Shown in pieces: positions 36,861-47,782 of a stretch of DNA of 64,000 nt; the stretch's first letter is position 1; each line of letters begins with the position of its first letter. The position numbers and the translations under genes are program-made. The DNA is from Cryobacterium cryoconiti (GTDB lineage: Bacteria > Actinomycetota > Actinomycetes > Actinomycetales > Microbacteriaceae), in NCBI RefSeq assembly GCF_004403065.1, contig NZ_SOHA01000020.1, forward strand, positions 53,211 through 117,210, read 5' to 3'. Below the pieces are notes generated by a model. That model was not told the origin of the DNA. It made no database searches and saw only the letters and a program-made list of their open reading frames with translations.

Positions 36861-37826
36861 GTGACTCTGACGACCGTACCTGCCCCGCCCGGCGGCGGCG
36901 ACCCGGTGCAGTGTGCGCAGGCGGACACGTTCGCCGAGTGGCGCACGTTGGTCTCTGACTCCTTCGTTCCGCTGGAAGTGCGTTCGGATGCGATTGACTT
37001 CCGGGGAACGCTGCGATCCCGTGTGCTCGACGAGCTCTCCATCGTCGAGGTCACCGCCAACGGACACCAGGTGCTGCGCACCCCCGCCCTCATCGCCCGG
37101 TCGGACCGGCACTATTTCAAGCTCAATCTGCAGCTCTCCGGCCACGGCATCCTGATCCAGGACAACCGGGAAGCCACCCTGCGCCCCGGAGACCTGGCCG
37201 TCTACGACACGCACCGCCCGTACACCCTCGCATTCGAGCAGGATTTCCGCACCCTCGTGCTGATGTTCCCCCACGAGGCCCTCGACCTGCCCGCCGAATC
37301 CGTGGGCCAGCTCACCGCGAGGCGGATGGCAGGGGACGCGGGGCTCGGCCGGATGATCAGCCCGTTCATGGTGCAGCTCGCCGAGAACCTCGACGCACTG
37401 TCCGGCACGACCGGGCACCGGCTGGCCTACAACGCGGTCGATCTGATCGCCACGATGTTCGAGAGCGAGCTGAGCATCCGCCGCGAACCCGTGGCCGGCA
37501 CGCACGGGGACCTGCTCACCAGCATCCGTCAGTACATCGAGGCCGAACTGGGCGACCCGGCCCTCTCCCCGGCCGGCATCGCCGCCGCACATTTCATCTC
37601 CACCCGCCAGCTGCACAAGGTGTTCCACGAGGCCGACACGACGGTCTCCACCTGGATCCGCGCCCGCCGGCTCGAACGTTGCCGCCGAGACCTGCGCGAC
37701 CCCATCCTCACGGACCGGTCGGTCGGCGTGATCTCCGCTCGCTGGGGTTTTCTCGACCCTGCCCACTTCAGCCGGATCTTCCGCACGGCGTTCGGCGAAC
37801 CACCCAGCACCTACCGGCGAGGCTGA
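36861..37826 (+). CDS. AraC family regulator, FeaR-like
   Basis: 321 residues from the GTG at 36861 after AAAGGAG. Residues 25-200 are an AraC-binding-like domain (F-A-E-W-R-T-L-V-S-D-S-F-V-P-L), as in FeaR of E. coli, which activates tynA and feaB. The last 100 residues are a two-HTH AraC DNA-binding domain ending F-S-R-I-F-R-T-A-F-G-E-P-P-S-T-Y-R. Placed between the oxidase and the aldehyde dehydrogenase, it is the likely activator of the pathway. Confidence 0.88.
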   Translation: MTLTTVPAPPGGGDPVQCAQADTFAEWRTLVSDSFVPLEVRSDAIDFRGTLRSRVLDELSIVEVTANGHQVLRTPALIARSDRHYFKLNLQLSGHGILIQDNREATLRPGDLAVYDTHRPYTLAFEQDFRTLVLMFPHEALDLPAESVGQLTARRMAGDAGLGRMISPFMVQLAENLDALSGTTGHRLAYNAVDLIATMFESELSIRREPVAGTHGDLLTSIRQYIEAELGDPALSPAGIAAAHFISTRQLHKVFHEADTTVSTWIRARRLERCRRDLRDPILTDRSVGVISARWGFLDPAHFSRIFRTAFGEPPSTYRRG

Positions 37827-37953
37827 GGGAACGCCTCGAGAGCCGTCGCGCTCCGGCAAGTTCCGTTCGTGGAAAGACAAGTCTGCGGCCCGATGCTCGG
37901 CGAGAGTCGTGGCACTGGCTTCCACAGGCGGAGCCGCTCAACGAGGAGCACCC

Positions 37954-39399
37954 ATGACAACGAAGCTATTCATCAACGGCGAGTGGACCAGCGCGACGGG
38001 CGGATCGATCGCCACCCTGAACCCGGCGACCGAGGAGATCCTCGACGACGTCGGCTTCGCGAGCACTGTTGACGTCGACGCCGCCGTCGACGCGGCCCGG
38101 GCCGCCTTCAACAGCACCGCGTGGCGTGACCTGCTCCCGGTGGCCAGGGCGCGGCTCCTGTTCCGGCTCGCGGACCTGATCGAGGCACACGCCGACGAGC
38201 TGGCCGAACTGGAGACCCGCGACCAGGGCCAGCCGCTCGGCGTGTCCCGCACAATCTCCGTGGCCGGCGCGGCCGAGCACTTCCGCTACTACGCAGGCTG
38301 GGTCACCAAGATCGAGGGGCGCACCTCCCCGATCTCGTTCCCCGACACCCACCACTACACGCGACGCGAACCAATCGGCGTCTGCGCCCTGATCACACCG
38401 TGGAACTTCCCCTTGATGATCCTGGCCTGGAAACTCGCCCCGGCCCTGGCCACGGGCAACACCGTGGTGATCAAACCGGCCGAGCAGACCCCGCTGACGG
38501 CCATCCGTCTGGTCGAGCTGGCTGCCGAGGCCGGCTTCCCGGCGGGCGTGGTCAACCTCGTCACGGGCGACGGCAGCACCGGCCAGGCTCTGGTGGATCA
38601 CCCGCACGTGGACAAGGTGTCGTTCACCGGTTCCACCGCCGTCGGCCGCTCCATCGTGGCCGGCTCGGCCGCCTCGAACCTCAAGAAGATCACCCTCGAG
38701 CTGGGCGGCAAGGCTCCCTCGATCATCACAGCGGACGCCGACATCGACGCGGCCGTCGGTGGCAACCTGGCCGGCGGCATGCTCAATTCCGGGCAGGTTT
38801 GCGCCGCCTACACCCGGTTCTACGTGAATAAGAAGCGCGAGGCCGAGTTCGTCGAAAAGATGGCAGCCGGGGTCTCGGGTATGAAGCTCGGCGCCGGGAT
38901 GGACCCGGCCACCCAGCTGGGCCCGCTGGTCTCGCAGCGACACCTCGACCACGTGGAACGGATGGTCACGGTCGGCCGGGCCGAGGGTGCGGAACTCGTG
39001 ACCGGCGGATCCCGCTCCGGCGATGTCGGCTATTTCTTCCAGCCGACCGTGTTCGCCGGTGTGCGCGACGACATGGCCATCGCAACCGACGAGGTCTTCG
39101 GACCGGTGCTCTCGATCATGTCCTACGACGACGACGACGACCTGCAGGATCTCATCAACCGGGCCAACGACACCGACTACGGACTCGCGGCCACCGTCTG
39201 GACGAAGGACCTCGAAAAGGCGCACCGCCTGGCGAACGGCATCCGTGCCGGGGCGATCTTCGTGAACATGCCGCCGGTGCCGGACATGGCCGCGCCGTGG
39301 GGCGGGTTCAAGACCAGCGGCTGGGGCAACGAGATGGGCCCGTATTCGATCGACGCGTACACGCAGGTCAAGGGCGTCTGGATGCACTACGGCAACTAG
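37954..39399 (+). CDS. Aldehyde dehydrogenase (phenylacetaldehyde-type)
   Basis: 481 residues from the ATG at 37954 with GAGGAG upstream. Rossmann-fold landmarks: [16 protein letters not shown], catalytic Glu in L-E-L-G-G-K-A-P-S, catalytic Cys in [11 protein letters not shown]. Next to the amine oxidase it should oxidise the aryl-acetaldehyde to the acid using NAD+, a FeaB-like job; betaine-aldehyde dehydrogenase is the alternative. Confidence 0.9.
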   Translation: MTTKLFINGEWTSATGGSIATLNPATEEILDDVGFASTVDVDAAVDAARAAFNSTAWRDLLPVARARLLFRLADLIEAHADELAELETRDQGQPLGVSRTISVAGAAEHFRYYAGWVTKIEGRTSPISFPDTHHYTRREPIGVCALITPWNFPLMILAWKLAPALATGNTVVIKPAEQTPLTAIRLVELAAEAGFPAGVVNLVTGDGSTGQALVDHPHVDKVSFTGSTAVGRSIVAGSAASNLKKITLELGGKAPSIITADADIDAAVGGNLAGGMLNSGQVCAAYTRFYVNKKREAEFVEKMAAGVSGMKLGAGMDPATQLGPLVSQRHLDHVERMVTVGRAEGAELVTGGSRSGDVGYFFQPTVFAGVRDDMAIATDEVFGPVLSIMSYDDDDDLQDLINRANDTDYGLAATVWTKDLEKAHRLANGIRAGAIFVNMPPVPDMAAPWGGFKTSGWGNEMGPYSIDAYTQVKGVWMHYGN

Positions 39400-39498
39400 G
39401 CACTCGGGCGGGGTGGCATCCGTTCGCCCGCCCCCGGCCTCCGTTTCACCCCTCAACCGTCTCTTCCTGCCATCGTCAACTCATCGAGGAGTAAACCC

Positions 39499-41004
39499 AT
39501 GACGACTACCCGCAGTACCCCTCAGTCCGACTCCCAGTCCACCCTGCACACGGGCCGCCTCGGCGTGATCGGCATCGTCTTCTTCGTGGTCGCCGCCGCC
39601 GCACCGCTCGTCGGCATGACCGGCGCGGTGCCGGTCGCGATCGTTCTCGGCAACGGCGCCGCCGCCCCGGGCGCGTACCTCGTGGTGGGCCTCACCCTGC
39701 TCCTGTTCAGCGTGGGCTACGCCGCGATGAGTCAGCGGGTCACCAACGCCGGGGCGTTCTTCGCCTACATCGGCCGGGGGCTCGGCCGACACCTGGGCAG
39801 CGCATCGGCCTTCGTCTCGATCCTGGCCTACCTCGCCATCCAGCTGGCCATCTACGGGTTCTTCGGCGGACTCCTCGGCGCTCAGGTCGGCCTGCTGCCC
39901 TGGTGGGCCTGGTCGCTCGTCGCCTGGGCTGCCGTCACTCTGCTCTCGCTGCTGAGCGTGGAGGTCGGAGCCAAGGTTCTCGGGGTGCTGATGCTGCTCG
40001 AGCTGCTGGCCCTTGTGGTCACCTCGGTCGCGATCCTCGCGGACGGCGGACCGGAGGGCGTCAACCTCTGGGCGTCGTTCAACCCGGCCGCGATCCTCGC
40101 CGGCGGGCTTGCCGGCTCGGCCGGGATCGCCTTCGCGTTCGCGTTCGCGTCGTTCATCGGGTTCGAGGCCACCGCGATCTATGGCGAGGAATCGAAAGAC
40201 CCGAAGACCGTGGTCCCCCGGGCGACGTACCTCGCGGTCGCAGTGATCACGGTGCTGTTCGCGCTGACGGCGTTTGCCATGGTCACCGGGATGGGCGCGT
40301 CGTCGGTGGTCGAGAAGACCGTGGAACTGTCGACACTCGACGGGGTCCCCCTCGCCGACCCGGCCGCTGTGCTCTTCTCCCTGGCGACCCAGTACGTGGG
40401 CCCGTGGATGGCGACCGTGATGGGCATCCTGGTGCTCTCCAGTCTGTTCGCCGGGCTGCTCGCGTTCCAGAACGCCGCAAGCCGGTACCTGTTCGCTCTC
40501 GGCCGCGGCGGGGCACTTCCCCGGAAGCTCAGCCACGTGAACGGCCGCGGCGCTCCAAGCACCGCTTCCCTCGCGACCTCAGTGCTCACGGGTGTCGTCA
40601 TCGCGGCCTTCGCGGTCTTCCGACTGGACCCGGTGCTCAACCTGTTCTACTGGTTCAGCGGCCTGGCCGTCGTGGCGATCGTGCTGATCGAGATTCTCGT
40701 CTGCGTGGCGGTCGTCGCATTCTTCCGCCGGAACGCGGGGCACGAGAATGCCTTCCAGACCGTGATCGCCCCCGTGCTGGCGACCATCGGGCTCGTCCTC
40801 GGCGAGTACCTGCTGATGAGCCGTTTCGGGCTCCTCGCCGGAACGGTGGCCGCGGATGTCGACCCCACGGTGACTCCCTGGGGCCTGAGCCCGATCGGCT
40901 GGGTGCTGGTCTTCCTGCCGTTCGTGGTGCTGCTGGCCGGGTACCTGCACTCGCTGTTGTCGAAGACGGAGAACGAGGACCTGGTCAGGGACGTCCTCTC
41001 GTAA
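39499..41004 (+). CDS. APC family amine/amino acid permease
   Basis: 501 residues with about 12 membrane spans; V-V-A-A-A-A-P-L-V-G-M-T-G-A-V-P in span 1 and G-F-E-A-T-A-I-Y-G-E-E in span 6 are the APC substrate-site signatures. It is the last gene of the amine island, 99 bases after the dehydrogenase, so it probably imports the amine substrate. It is convergent with galM across a 36-base gap. Confidence 0.88.
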   Translation: MTTTRSTPQSDSQSTLHTGRLGVIGIVFFVVAAAAPLVGMTGAVPVAIVLGNGAAAPGAYLVVGLTLLLFSVGYAAMSQRVTNAGAFFAYIGRGLGRHLGSASAFVSILAYLAIQLAIYGFFGGLLGAQVGLLPWWAWSLVAWAAVTLLSLLSVEVGAKVLGVLMLLELLALVVTSVAILADGGPEGVNLWASFNPAAILAGGLAGSAGIAFAFAFASFIGFEATAIYGEESKDPKTVVPRATYLAVAVITVLFALTAFAMVTGMGASSVVEKTVELSTLDGVPLADPAAVLFSLATQYVGPWMATVMGILVLSSLFAGLLAFQNAASRYLFALGRGGALPRKLSHVNGRGAPSTASLATSVLTGVVIAAFAVFRLDPVLNLFYWFSGLAVVAIVLIEILVCVAVVAFFRRNAGHENAFQTVIAPVLATIGLVLGEYLLMSRFGLLAGTVAADVDPTVTPWGLSPIGWVLVFLPFVVLLAGYLHSLLSKTENEDLVRDVLS

Positions 41005-41040
41005 CCGGGCCGGCCGCACCGACCTGGACGGGTGTTGCGG

Positions 41041-42021
41041 CTACAGGCCGAAGCCGGTGTGACGGATGCCCCAGCGCACCGTCCAGGACTCGCCCGGTTC
41101 CAGCCGGCGCAACCCCGCTCCCGAGTTGAACGCGTCGGCCGGAGCGGTCATCGGCTCGATCGCAACGGCCAGCCCCAGGTACGGGCCCTCCCGGCCTTCG
41201 AAGGGGAAGTTGCGCGGCGTGAAAACCTGCACGTTGCGAATGTTGCGGTCGCCCCAGACCATGACGCTGCGGCCGTCGGGTGCGGTCACCGAGGCCACCG
41301 TGCTGCCGGGCTCATCGCCGGCCACGTCGGGCAGCACCTCGGCCGGCTCGGACGCTACCCCGCCGAAGCCGTCGTCCAGGTCGATGTCGCCGACCCGGCG
41401 GCCCCCGCGCAGGTCGAACCGCGTACCGGCGACGGCGGATTCCCCGACGGGGTTCTGCCGGTCGTCGACGTCGATGTGGGTGTTCGCCGCGATGGTGAGA
41501 ACGAGGTCCTCCGTGGGGACCCCGCCGATCTTGAGGTACGGATGCGCGCCGAGGGCAACCGGGGCCGTGTCCCGGCCGACATTGCGCACCGTGTGCGTGA
41601 CAGCGAGGCCGTCATCGGTCAGTGCGTATCGCACGGTGGTGTCGAGCAGGAACGGGTAGCCGGCCTGCGGGAAAACCGTGGCGGCCAGGGTGACCGAGCT
41701 CGGGCTGCGCTCGAGCATGCGGTAGGGCGAATACCGCAGCAGCCCGTGAATGGCGTTGGAGAGCTCGGGCTCGGTGAGCGCCAGACGCTGCACGACTCCC
41801 CCGTGCTGCCAGAGGCCGTCCCGGATGCGATTGGGCCACGGCATCAGCACGATTCCGGCGCCCCACGGCGGGGCGGACGCGGCCGCAAACGGCTCGACCA
41901 GGTCTATGCCGTCCACGGAATACATGCGGAGACCCGCTGCCACCTCGGTGACGATCGCCAGGGCCGGCCCGCTCGGCGTGGCCGCCCTCAAGTCATACTG
42001 GAAACCCGTTACTGCGCGCAT
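41041..42021 (-). CDS. galM: Aldose 1-epimerase
   Basis: 326 residues. Catalytic His in G-A-H-P-Y and another in A-I-H-G-L-L-R; P-W-P-N-R-I matches the sugar-binding Arg region. It interconverts alpha and beta anomers of galactose. TAGGTT six bases before the ATG, overlapping the deoR stop codon, gives it its own leaderless promoter besides read-through from deoR. Confidence 0.92.
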   Translation of the reverse strand: MRAVTGFQYDLRAATPSGPALAIVTEVAAGLRMYSVDGIDLVEPFAAASAPPWGAGIVLMPWPNRIRDGLWQHGGVVQRLALTEPELSNAIHGLLRYSPYRMLERSPSSVTLAATVFPQAGYPFLLDTTVRYALTDDGLAVTHTVRNVGRDTAPVALGAHPYLKIGGVPTEDLVLTIAANTHIDVDDRQNPVGESAVAGTRFDLRGGRRVGDIDLDDGFGGVASEPAEVLPDVAGDEPGSTVASVTAPDGRSVMVWGDRNIRNVQVFTPRNFPFEGREGPYLGLAVAIEPMTAPADAFNSGAGLRRLEPGESWTVRWGIRHTGFGL

Positions 42022-42027
42022 GAGGCC

Positions 42028-42033
42028 AACCTA
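42028..42033 (-). promoter_or_regulatory. -10 hexamer of leaderless promoter (galM)
   Basis: On the minus strand TAGGTT, six bases, ATG. Its first three bases are the TAG stop of the upstream deoR gene. Confidence 0.5.
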
Positions 42034-42873
42034 CTCCGGTTGCAGAACGGTCAGACCGGCCTCACGGAGCGGCGCCAGCGCGGCTTCGTCGGCTGCGGCA
42101 TCCGTCACCAGGGTGTCGAACGCAGCCAACGGACCGACCTGCCCGAGATGCACCTGACCGAGCTTGGAGCCGTCGGCCACGACGACCGCCCGGGTCGCGG
42201 CCGCGAGCATGAGCGTCTTCACGCCCGCCTCGGGCAGGTTGATGTTGGTGACCCCGTGGTCGGCGGCCACACCGTTGCAGCCGATGAAGGCCAGGTCGGC
42301 ATGCACCTGACTGAGCACGGTCCGGGCGAGCGGCTCGACCAGGGAGTGCTGCAGCGGGCGGAGCGACCCGCCGGTGACGATCACGGTGAACCGTGGGATG
42401 GCAGGCTCGAGGGCGAGGGCGATGCTCAACCCGTTCGTGATGATCACGACGTCGGTCAACTCGGTGCGAGCCAGCAGGGCACGGGCGACCGCGAGGGTGG
42501 TGGTGCCGACATCGAGGATGACGCTTTGCCCGCTTGTGACCAGGGACGCGGCGAGCGCCCCGATCTGCTGCTTGGGCAGCACCGATGACGCGAGCGCCTC
42601 CTCGAACGAGGACTCGCGCTGCGGGCGACCGCCGGCCGACGCGACCGGAACCGCTCCGCCGTGCACGCGCTGCAGCGAACCGGCGGACTCGAGCAGATCG
42701 AGGTCGGCCCGAGCCGTGACACCGGACACCCCGAACGCCTCGCGCAGCTCCCGCACCCGCACGAAACCGCGCTCTCCGACCAGACGCTGGATCTGCTCAC
42801 GCCGCTGGTAGGCCGGAATCGTGTCGCGGTCGCCGGCAGGATCGGCCGGGGTAGGAGGTTCAACGGATGCCAT
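42031..42873 (-). CDS. DeoR family transcriptional regulator
   Basis: 280 residues. N-terminal HTH_DeoR (R-R-E-Q-I-Q-R-L-V-G-E-R-G-F-V-R-V-R-E-L-R) and C-terminal sugar-phosphate sensor domain (D-V-G-T-T-T-L-A-V-A, T-N-G-L-S-I-A, D-G-S-K-L-G). It is divergent from galT and upstream of galM, so it probably represses the galactose genes. The ATG is very close to GGGGAG. Confidence 0.9.
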   Translation of the reverse strand: MASVEPPTPADPAGDRDTIPAYQRREQIQRLVGERGFVRVRELREAFGVSGVTARADLDLLESAGSLQRVHGGAVPVASAGGRPQRESSFEEALASSVLPKQQIGALAASLVTSGQSVILDVGTTTLAVARALLARTELTDVVIITNGLSIALALEPAIPRFTVIVTGGSLRPLQHSLVEPLARTVLSQVHADLAFIGCNGVAADHGVTNINLPEAGVKTLMLAAATRAVVVADGSKLGQVHLGQVGPLAAFDTLVTDAAADEAALAPLREAGLTVLQPE

Positions 42874-42887
42874 CTCCCCATCTTCGC

Positions 42888-42903
42888 TTAGTTTGCTTTA
42901 GTT
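42888..42903 (+). promoter_or_regulatory. Candidate DeoR operator between deoR and galT
   Basis: Direct repeat TTAGTT at 42888-42893 and 42898-42903, ten bases apart (one helical turn), in the 85-base divergent gap. AT-rich repeats of this type are common DeoR-family sites. Confidence 0.4.
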
Positions 42904-42958
42904 CTCAATGCGAAGCCTCTGGTTTCAGATACGCAAATCGGATAGCGTGTTGTGTGCC

Positions 42959-44169
<1,211 letters not shown>

Positions 44170-44173
<4 letters not shown>

Positions 44174-45330
44174 ACGACCTCATCACGACCGTGACGGATG
44201 GCTTCACGAGCCGCTTCGACGCGGCCCCCGCCGGGCTGTGGTCGGCCCCCGGTCGCGTCAACCTGATCGGCGAGCACACCGACTACAACGACGGCTTCGT
44301 CTTCCCGTTCGCGATCAACCGGCGCACCGTCGTCGCGCTCAGCCTGCGCGACGATCGCCTGCTGCGGGTGGCGAGCTCGTTCGCCGCGGAGACCGTTGAA
44401 CTTCCCCTCGACGACCTGACCCCGGAGAACCTGGCGGGCTGGTCGGCCTACCCGCTCGGCGTGGCCTGGGCCCTCAGCCAGTTCGGCGCGGACCTGACCG
44501 CCGTGCCCGGCTTCGACGTGTTCATCGACTCTGACGTGCCGATCGGAGCCGGACTGTCGTCGTCCGCCGCGATCGAGAGCGCGGTCGCCGTGGCCCTGAA
44601 CGACCTCTGGCAGCTCGGGCTCGACCGGCGTGTGCTCGCCCGAGTGGGCCAGCTCGCCGAGAACCGGGCCGTCGGCGCCCCCACCGGCATCATGGACCAG
44701 TCCGCGTCACTGCTCGGCGAGGCTGACGCCGCCGTGTTCCTGGACTGCCGCAGCCTCGAGGCCGAGGTGATCCCGCTCGGCTTCGACGCCGCCGGCCTCG
44801 AGCTGCTGATCATCGACACCCGGGTGAGCCACGCCCACTCGACCGGCGGGTATGCCTCGCGCCGGGCATCCTGCGAACTCGGTGCACGGATGCTGGGCGT
44901 CACCTCCCTGCGCGACCTCACCGTGGACGACCTCGCCCGGGCCGCCGACGTGCTCGACGACGAGACGTTCCGCCGCGTACGGCATGTGGTCACCGAGAAC
45001 CAGCGCGTGCTGGACACCGTGCGCACACTGCGCGCGCAGGGACCGACCGCGATCGGCGACCTCCTGGACGCCTCGCACCTGTCCATGCGGGACGACTTCG
45101 AGATCTCGGTGCCCGAGCTGGACCTCGCCGTGGAGACCGCCCGCGGTGCCGGGGCCATCGGTGCCCGGATGACCGGTGGTGGTTTCGGCGGAGCGGCGAT
45201 CGCCCTGACCCCGAGCGCCCTGATCCCCCAGGTGACCGCGGCTGTCATCGCCGCTTTCGCGGCCCAGGGCTTCGGGGTCCCGGACCTGTTCGTGGTGCGC
45301 GCGGCCGATGGGGCGGGGCGCCAGGAATAG
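44170..45330 (+). CDS. galK: Galactokinase
   Basis: 386 residues of the GHMP kinase family: G-R-V-N-L-I-G-E-H-T-D-Y-N-D-G-F (galactose-specific), G-L-S-S-S-A-A-I-E-S (ATP loop) and G-G-G-F-G-G-A-A-I-A. It phosphorylates galactose to galactose-1-phosphate. Coupled to galT; galE is not in the window. Confidence 0.96.
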
Positions 45331-45374
45331 CGCTCGGCGCCGAATGGCAGCATGCCCCGACTCGGGCGGCCTCG

Positions 45375-45455
45375 GCATAACTCCTGCAATTTCGTCGGCC
45401 GAGGCCTGATTCAGCCTGATTTCGAGACTTTTCGCAGAATTTGCAGGAGTTATGC
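45375..45455. repeat. Long-loop inverted repeat after galK
   Basis: 15-bp arms GCATAACTCCTGCAA (45375-45389) and complement (45441-45455) with a 51-base spacer, in the gap between convergent galK and the YbaK gene. Too long a loop for a normal terminator hairpin. Confidence 0.9.
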
Positions 45456-45497
45456 ACGGGGCGAGCCGGACATCCGTCGCCGGCGGCCCGGGCATGG

Positions 45498-45974
45498 TCA
45501 GGGGGCAACCGCGGTCGGCTCGCCGTCGGTGATCCGCACGAGCTCGTCGAAGGTGGTCGGGAACACGGTGTGCGCATGGCCCGCGGCGGCCCAGACCACG
45601 GGGAATTCGGCGAGGGCGACGTCCACCAGGGTGCGCAGCGGCGACGGATGTCCGAGCGGCGCGACCCCGCCGATCACCTGTCCGGTGGCCTGCCTGACGA
45701 CATCCTTCGAGGCATGTCCGATCGTGCCGCCCAGCCGCTCCCCCAGCCAGGCCGCGTCGACCCGGTGCGCCCCCGACGTGAGCACGAGCAGCGGCTCGCC
45801 GTCCAGGGTGAAGACGAGCGAATTCGCGATGGCACCGACGTCGATGCCGAGCGCCTCCGCGGCGGCGGCCGCCGTCGTGGCCGCGTCGTCGAACCAGCGG
45901 ATCTCCGGGTCCAGGCCCTGGGCGCGGAGTGCCTCCCGAACCCGGTCGACGGACGGATGCGCGGTGTTCACCAT
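45498..45974 (-). CDS. YbaK/EbsC aminoacyl-tRNA deacylase-like protein
   Basis: 158 residues: I-R-W-F-D-D-A, A-I-A-N-S-L-V-F, V-L-T-S-G-A-H-R-V-D and G-G-V-A-P-L-G-H fit the YbaK/ProX editing domain that hydrolyses mischarged aminoacyl-tRNA (Cys/Ala-tRNAPro). TAGGAT lies six bases before the ATG, so leaderless. Confidence 0.88.
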   Translation of the reverse strand: MVNTAHPSVDRVREALRAQGLDPEIRWFDDAATTAAAAAEALGIDVGAIANSLVFTLDGEPLLVLTSGAHRVDAAWLGERLGGTIGHASKDVVRQATGQVIGGVAPLGHPSPLRTLVDVALAEFPVVWAAAGHAHTVFPTTFDELVRITDGEPTAVAP

Positions 45975-45980
45975 GCCGAA

Positions 45981-45986
45981 ATCCTA
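45981..45986 (-). promoter_or_regulatory. -10 hexamer of leaderless promoter (YbaK gene)
   Basis: On the minus strand TAGGAT, six bases, ATG. Confidence 0.6.
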
Positions 45987-46109
45987 CGACCCTCCTCGCC
46001 GAGCCGTGGGAAACGCTCCTGAATACACGCAGCGGACAGGTAATACTCACGGTTCGGCGGAGGGTGGACGGTCGTTCGGGGCGGGCGGAGCCCGGCACAA
46101 CGGGGGCGC

Positions 46110-46115
46110 TAGGCT
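46110..46115 (+). promoter_or_regulatory. -10 hexamer of leaderless promoter (gamma-CA gene)
   Basis: TAGGCT, seven bases, ATG at 46123. Confidence 0.6.
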
Positions 46116-46122
46116 GACGCGT

Positions 46123-46671
46123 ATGACTGCCGACAGCGCCGCCCGCATCATCACCCTTCCTGACCGACCGGGACCCGTCGTCGCCGAGAGCGCCTACGTC
46201 GCACCGGGCGCCGTACTGGTGGGCAACGTGACCCTGGCCGAGCATGCCAGCGTCTGGTACAACGCCGTGTTACGGGCCGAGGCGGAGCCCATCCGGATCG
46301 GTCCAGGCTCCAACCTGCAGGACAACGTCTCCTGCCACGTGGATCACGGGTTCCCGCTGATCGTCGGGCGCAATGTGTCCGTCGGACACGGGGCCGTGCT
46401 GCACGGCTGCACGATCGAGGACGGTTCGCTGATCGGAATGATGGCGACCGTGCTGAACGGCGCCGTCGTCGGGGCCGGGTCACTCGTCGCCGCCGGAGCC
46501 GTGGTGCTCGAGGGCACCGTCATCCCGCCGCGGTCGCTGGTGGCCGGCGTTCCGGCCAAGGTACGACGCGCCCTGACGGATGACGAGGTGGCCGGTCTCG
46601 GCCACAACGCCGAGGAGTACCTGCGCCACTCCGCCCTGCACGCGTCGGTGAGCGCGGTTCCGCAGGACTGA
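46123..46671 (+). CDS. Gamma-carbonic anhydrase family protein
   Basis: 182 residues of left-handed beta-helix with repeats such as I-G-P-G-S-N-L-Q-D-N-V and V-G-H-G-A-V-L-H-G-C. The three metal His expected for the family can be placed in C-H-V-D-H-G and G-H-G-A-V-L-H. Role may be carbonic anhydrase or a metal-bound scaffold. The frame is open far upstream but leaderless geometry fixes this ATG. It ends only six bases from the convergent folD stop. Confidence 0.88.
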   Translation: MTADSAARIITLPDRPGPVVAESAYVAPGAVLVGNVTLAEHASVWYNAVLRAEAEPIRIGPGSNLQDNVSCHVDHGFPLIVGRNVSVGHGAVLHGCTIEDGSLIGMMATVLNGAVVGAGSLVAAGAVVLEGTVIPPRSLVAGVPAKVRRALTDDEVAGLGHNAEEYLRHSALHASVSAVPQD

Positions 46672-46677
46672 GCCGGG

Positions 46678-47562
46678 CTACCGGCCGAGGGACAGCTCGG
46701 CGGCCTTCACCACGTTGCAGAGCAGCATCGCGCGGGTCATCGGTCCGACGCCGCGCGGGTTCGGGGACAGGTGACCGGCGACCTCGGCGACATCCGGGTG
46801 CACGTCACCGGTCAGCATGCCCTTGCCCGTGATCGGGTCAGTCACCCGGGTGATGCCCACGTCGAGCACCGCAGCGCCGGGCTTCACCCAGTCGGCCTGG
46901 ACCAGGTGCGGCACGCCGACGGCCGCCACGACGATGTCGGCGCGGCGCACTTCGCCGGCGAGGTCGACTGTGCGGGAGTGAGTGAGAGTGACCGTGGCGT
47001 CCAGCCCCTTGCGGGTGAAAAGCAGGCCGAGAGGGCGGCCGACGGTGAGTCCTCGCCCGACGACGACCACACGTCGCCCGACGATCGGCACCTCGTAGCG
47101 GCGCAGCAGTTCGACGATTCCGGCCGGGGTGCAGGGCAGCGGCGAGTCCAGTTCGCCCTCGATGCCGAGCACCAGCCGGCCGAGGTTCGTCGGGTGCAGG
47201 CCGTCGGCATCCTTGGACGGGTCGATCAGTTCGAGCATGGCGTTGTCGTTGTGGCCGACCGGCAAGGGCAACTGGATGATGTACCCGGTCACCTCACGCG
47301 CGGAGTTGAGGTCTGTGATCGCGGCGCGCACATCGGCGCTGGTCGCCGACGCGGGCAGGTCGATGCGGATGGATTCGATGCCGACCTCGGCGCAGTCGCG
47401 GTGCTTGCCCGCGACATACGAACGCGATCCCGGGTCGTCGCCGACCAGGAGGGTGCCGAGTCCGGGCACGATGCCGTGCGCGCGCAACTCCGCGATGCGG
47501 TCGATGAGCTCGGTCTTGACCGCGGACGCCGTCTTGACTCCGTCGAGGGTGATTGCCGTCAT
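46678..47562 (-). CDS. folD: Methylene-THF dehydrogenase/cyclohydrolase
   Basis: 294 residues. Catalytic Lys in [17 protein letters not shown] signature, NADP site [10 protein letters not shown]. It converts 5,10-methylene-THF to 10-formyl-THF, the donor for purines. It lies downstream of glyA on the same strand with a 220-base gap holding an inverted repeat. A GTG 15 bases upstream is an alternative start. Confidence 0.95.
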   Translation of the reverse strand: MTAITLDGVKTASAVKTELIDRIAELRAHGIVPGLGTLLVGDDPGSRSYVAGKHRDCAEVGIESIRIDLPASATSADVRAAITDLNSAREVTGYIIQLPLPVGHNDNAMLELIDPSKDADGLHPTNLGRLVLGIEGELDSPLPCTPAGIVELLRRYEVPIVGRRVVVVGRGLTVGRPLGLLFTRKGLDATVTLTHSRTVDLAGEVRRADIVVAAVGVPHLVQADWVKPGAAVLDVGITRVTDPITGKGMLTGDVHPDVAEVAGHLSPNPRGVGPMTRAMLLCNVVKAAELSLGR

Positions 47563-47630
47563 TGTGGATCCATTCACTCGGTCATTCTCAAGTTCGTCAG
47601 TGCTGCGTGCCCGGAGGCCGGAGACGCGTG

Positions 47631-47712
47631 CGAATTCGACGGAGATTTTACGCGACACGCCGGTGACGGATGCCGTCAGCGCGTTCTCAACGCACAATCT
47701 CCGTCGAATTCG
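47631..47712. repeat. Long-loop inverted repeat between glyA and folD
   Basis: 17-bp perfect arms (CGAATTCGACGGAGATT at 47631-47647, complement at 47696-47712) with a 48-base spacer that holds smaller palindromes. The same 17-mer recurs once near the right end of the window. Confidence 0.9.
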
Positions 47713-47782
47713 TTCAGGCCGGGGGCCGGGGGCCAGGCGCAGGGCGCGGGGTCGGGCCCGCTCCGAGAGGGCGCGGCGGGTG

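Noticed and set aside
39420..39460. Pho-box-like GTTTCACCCCTC before the APC permease
   Set aside because: No second 11-bp unit in register and the gene is not phosphate-related.
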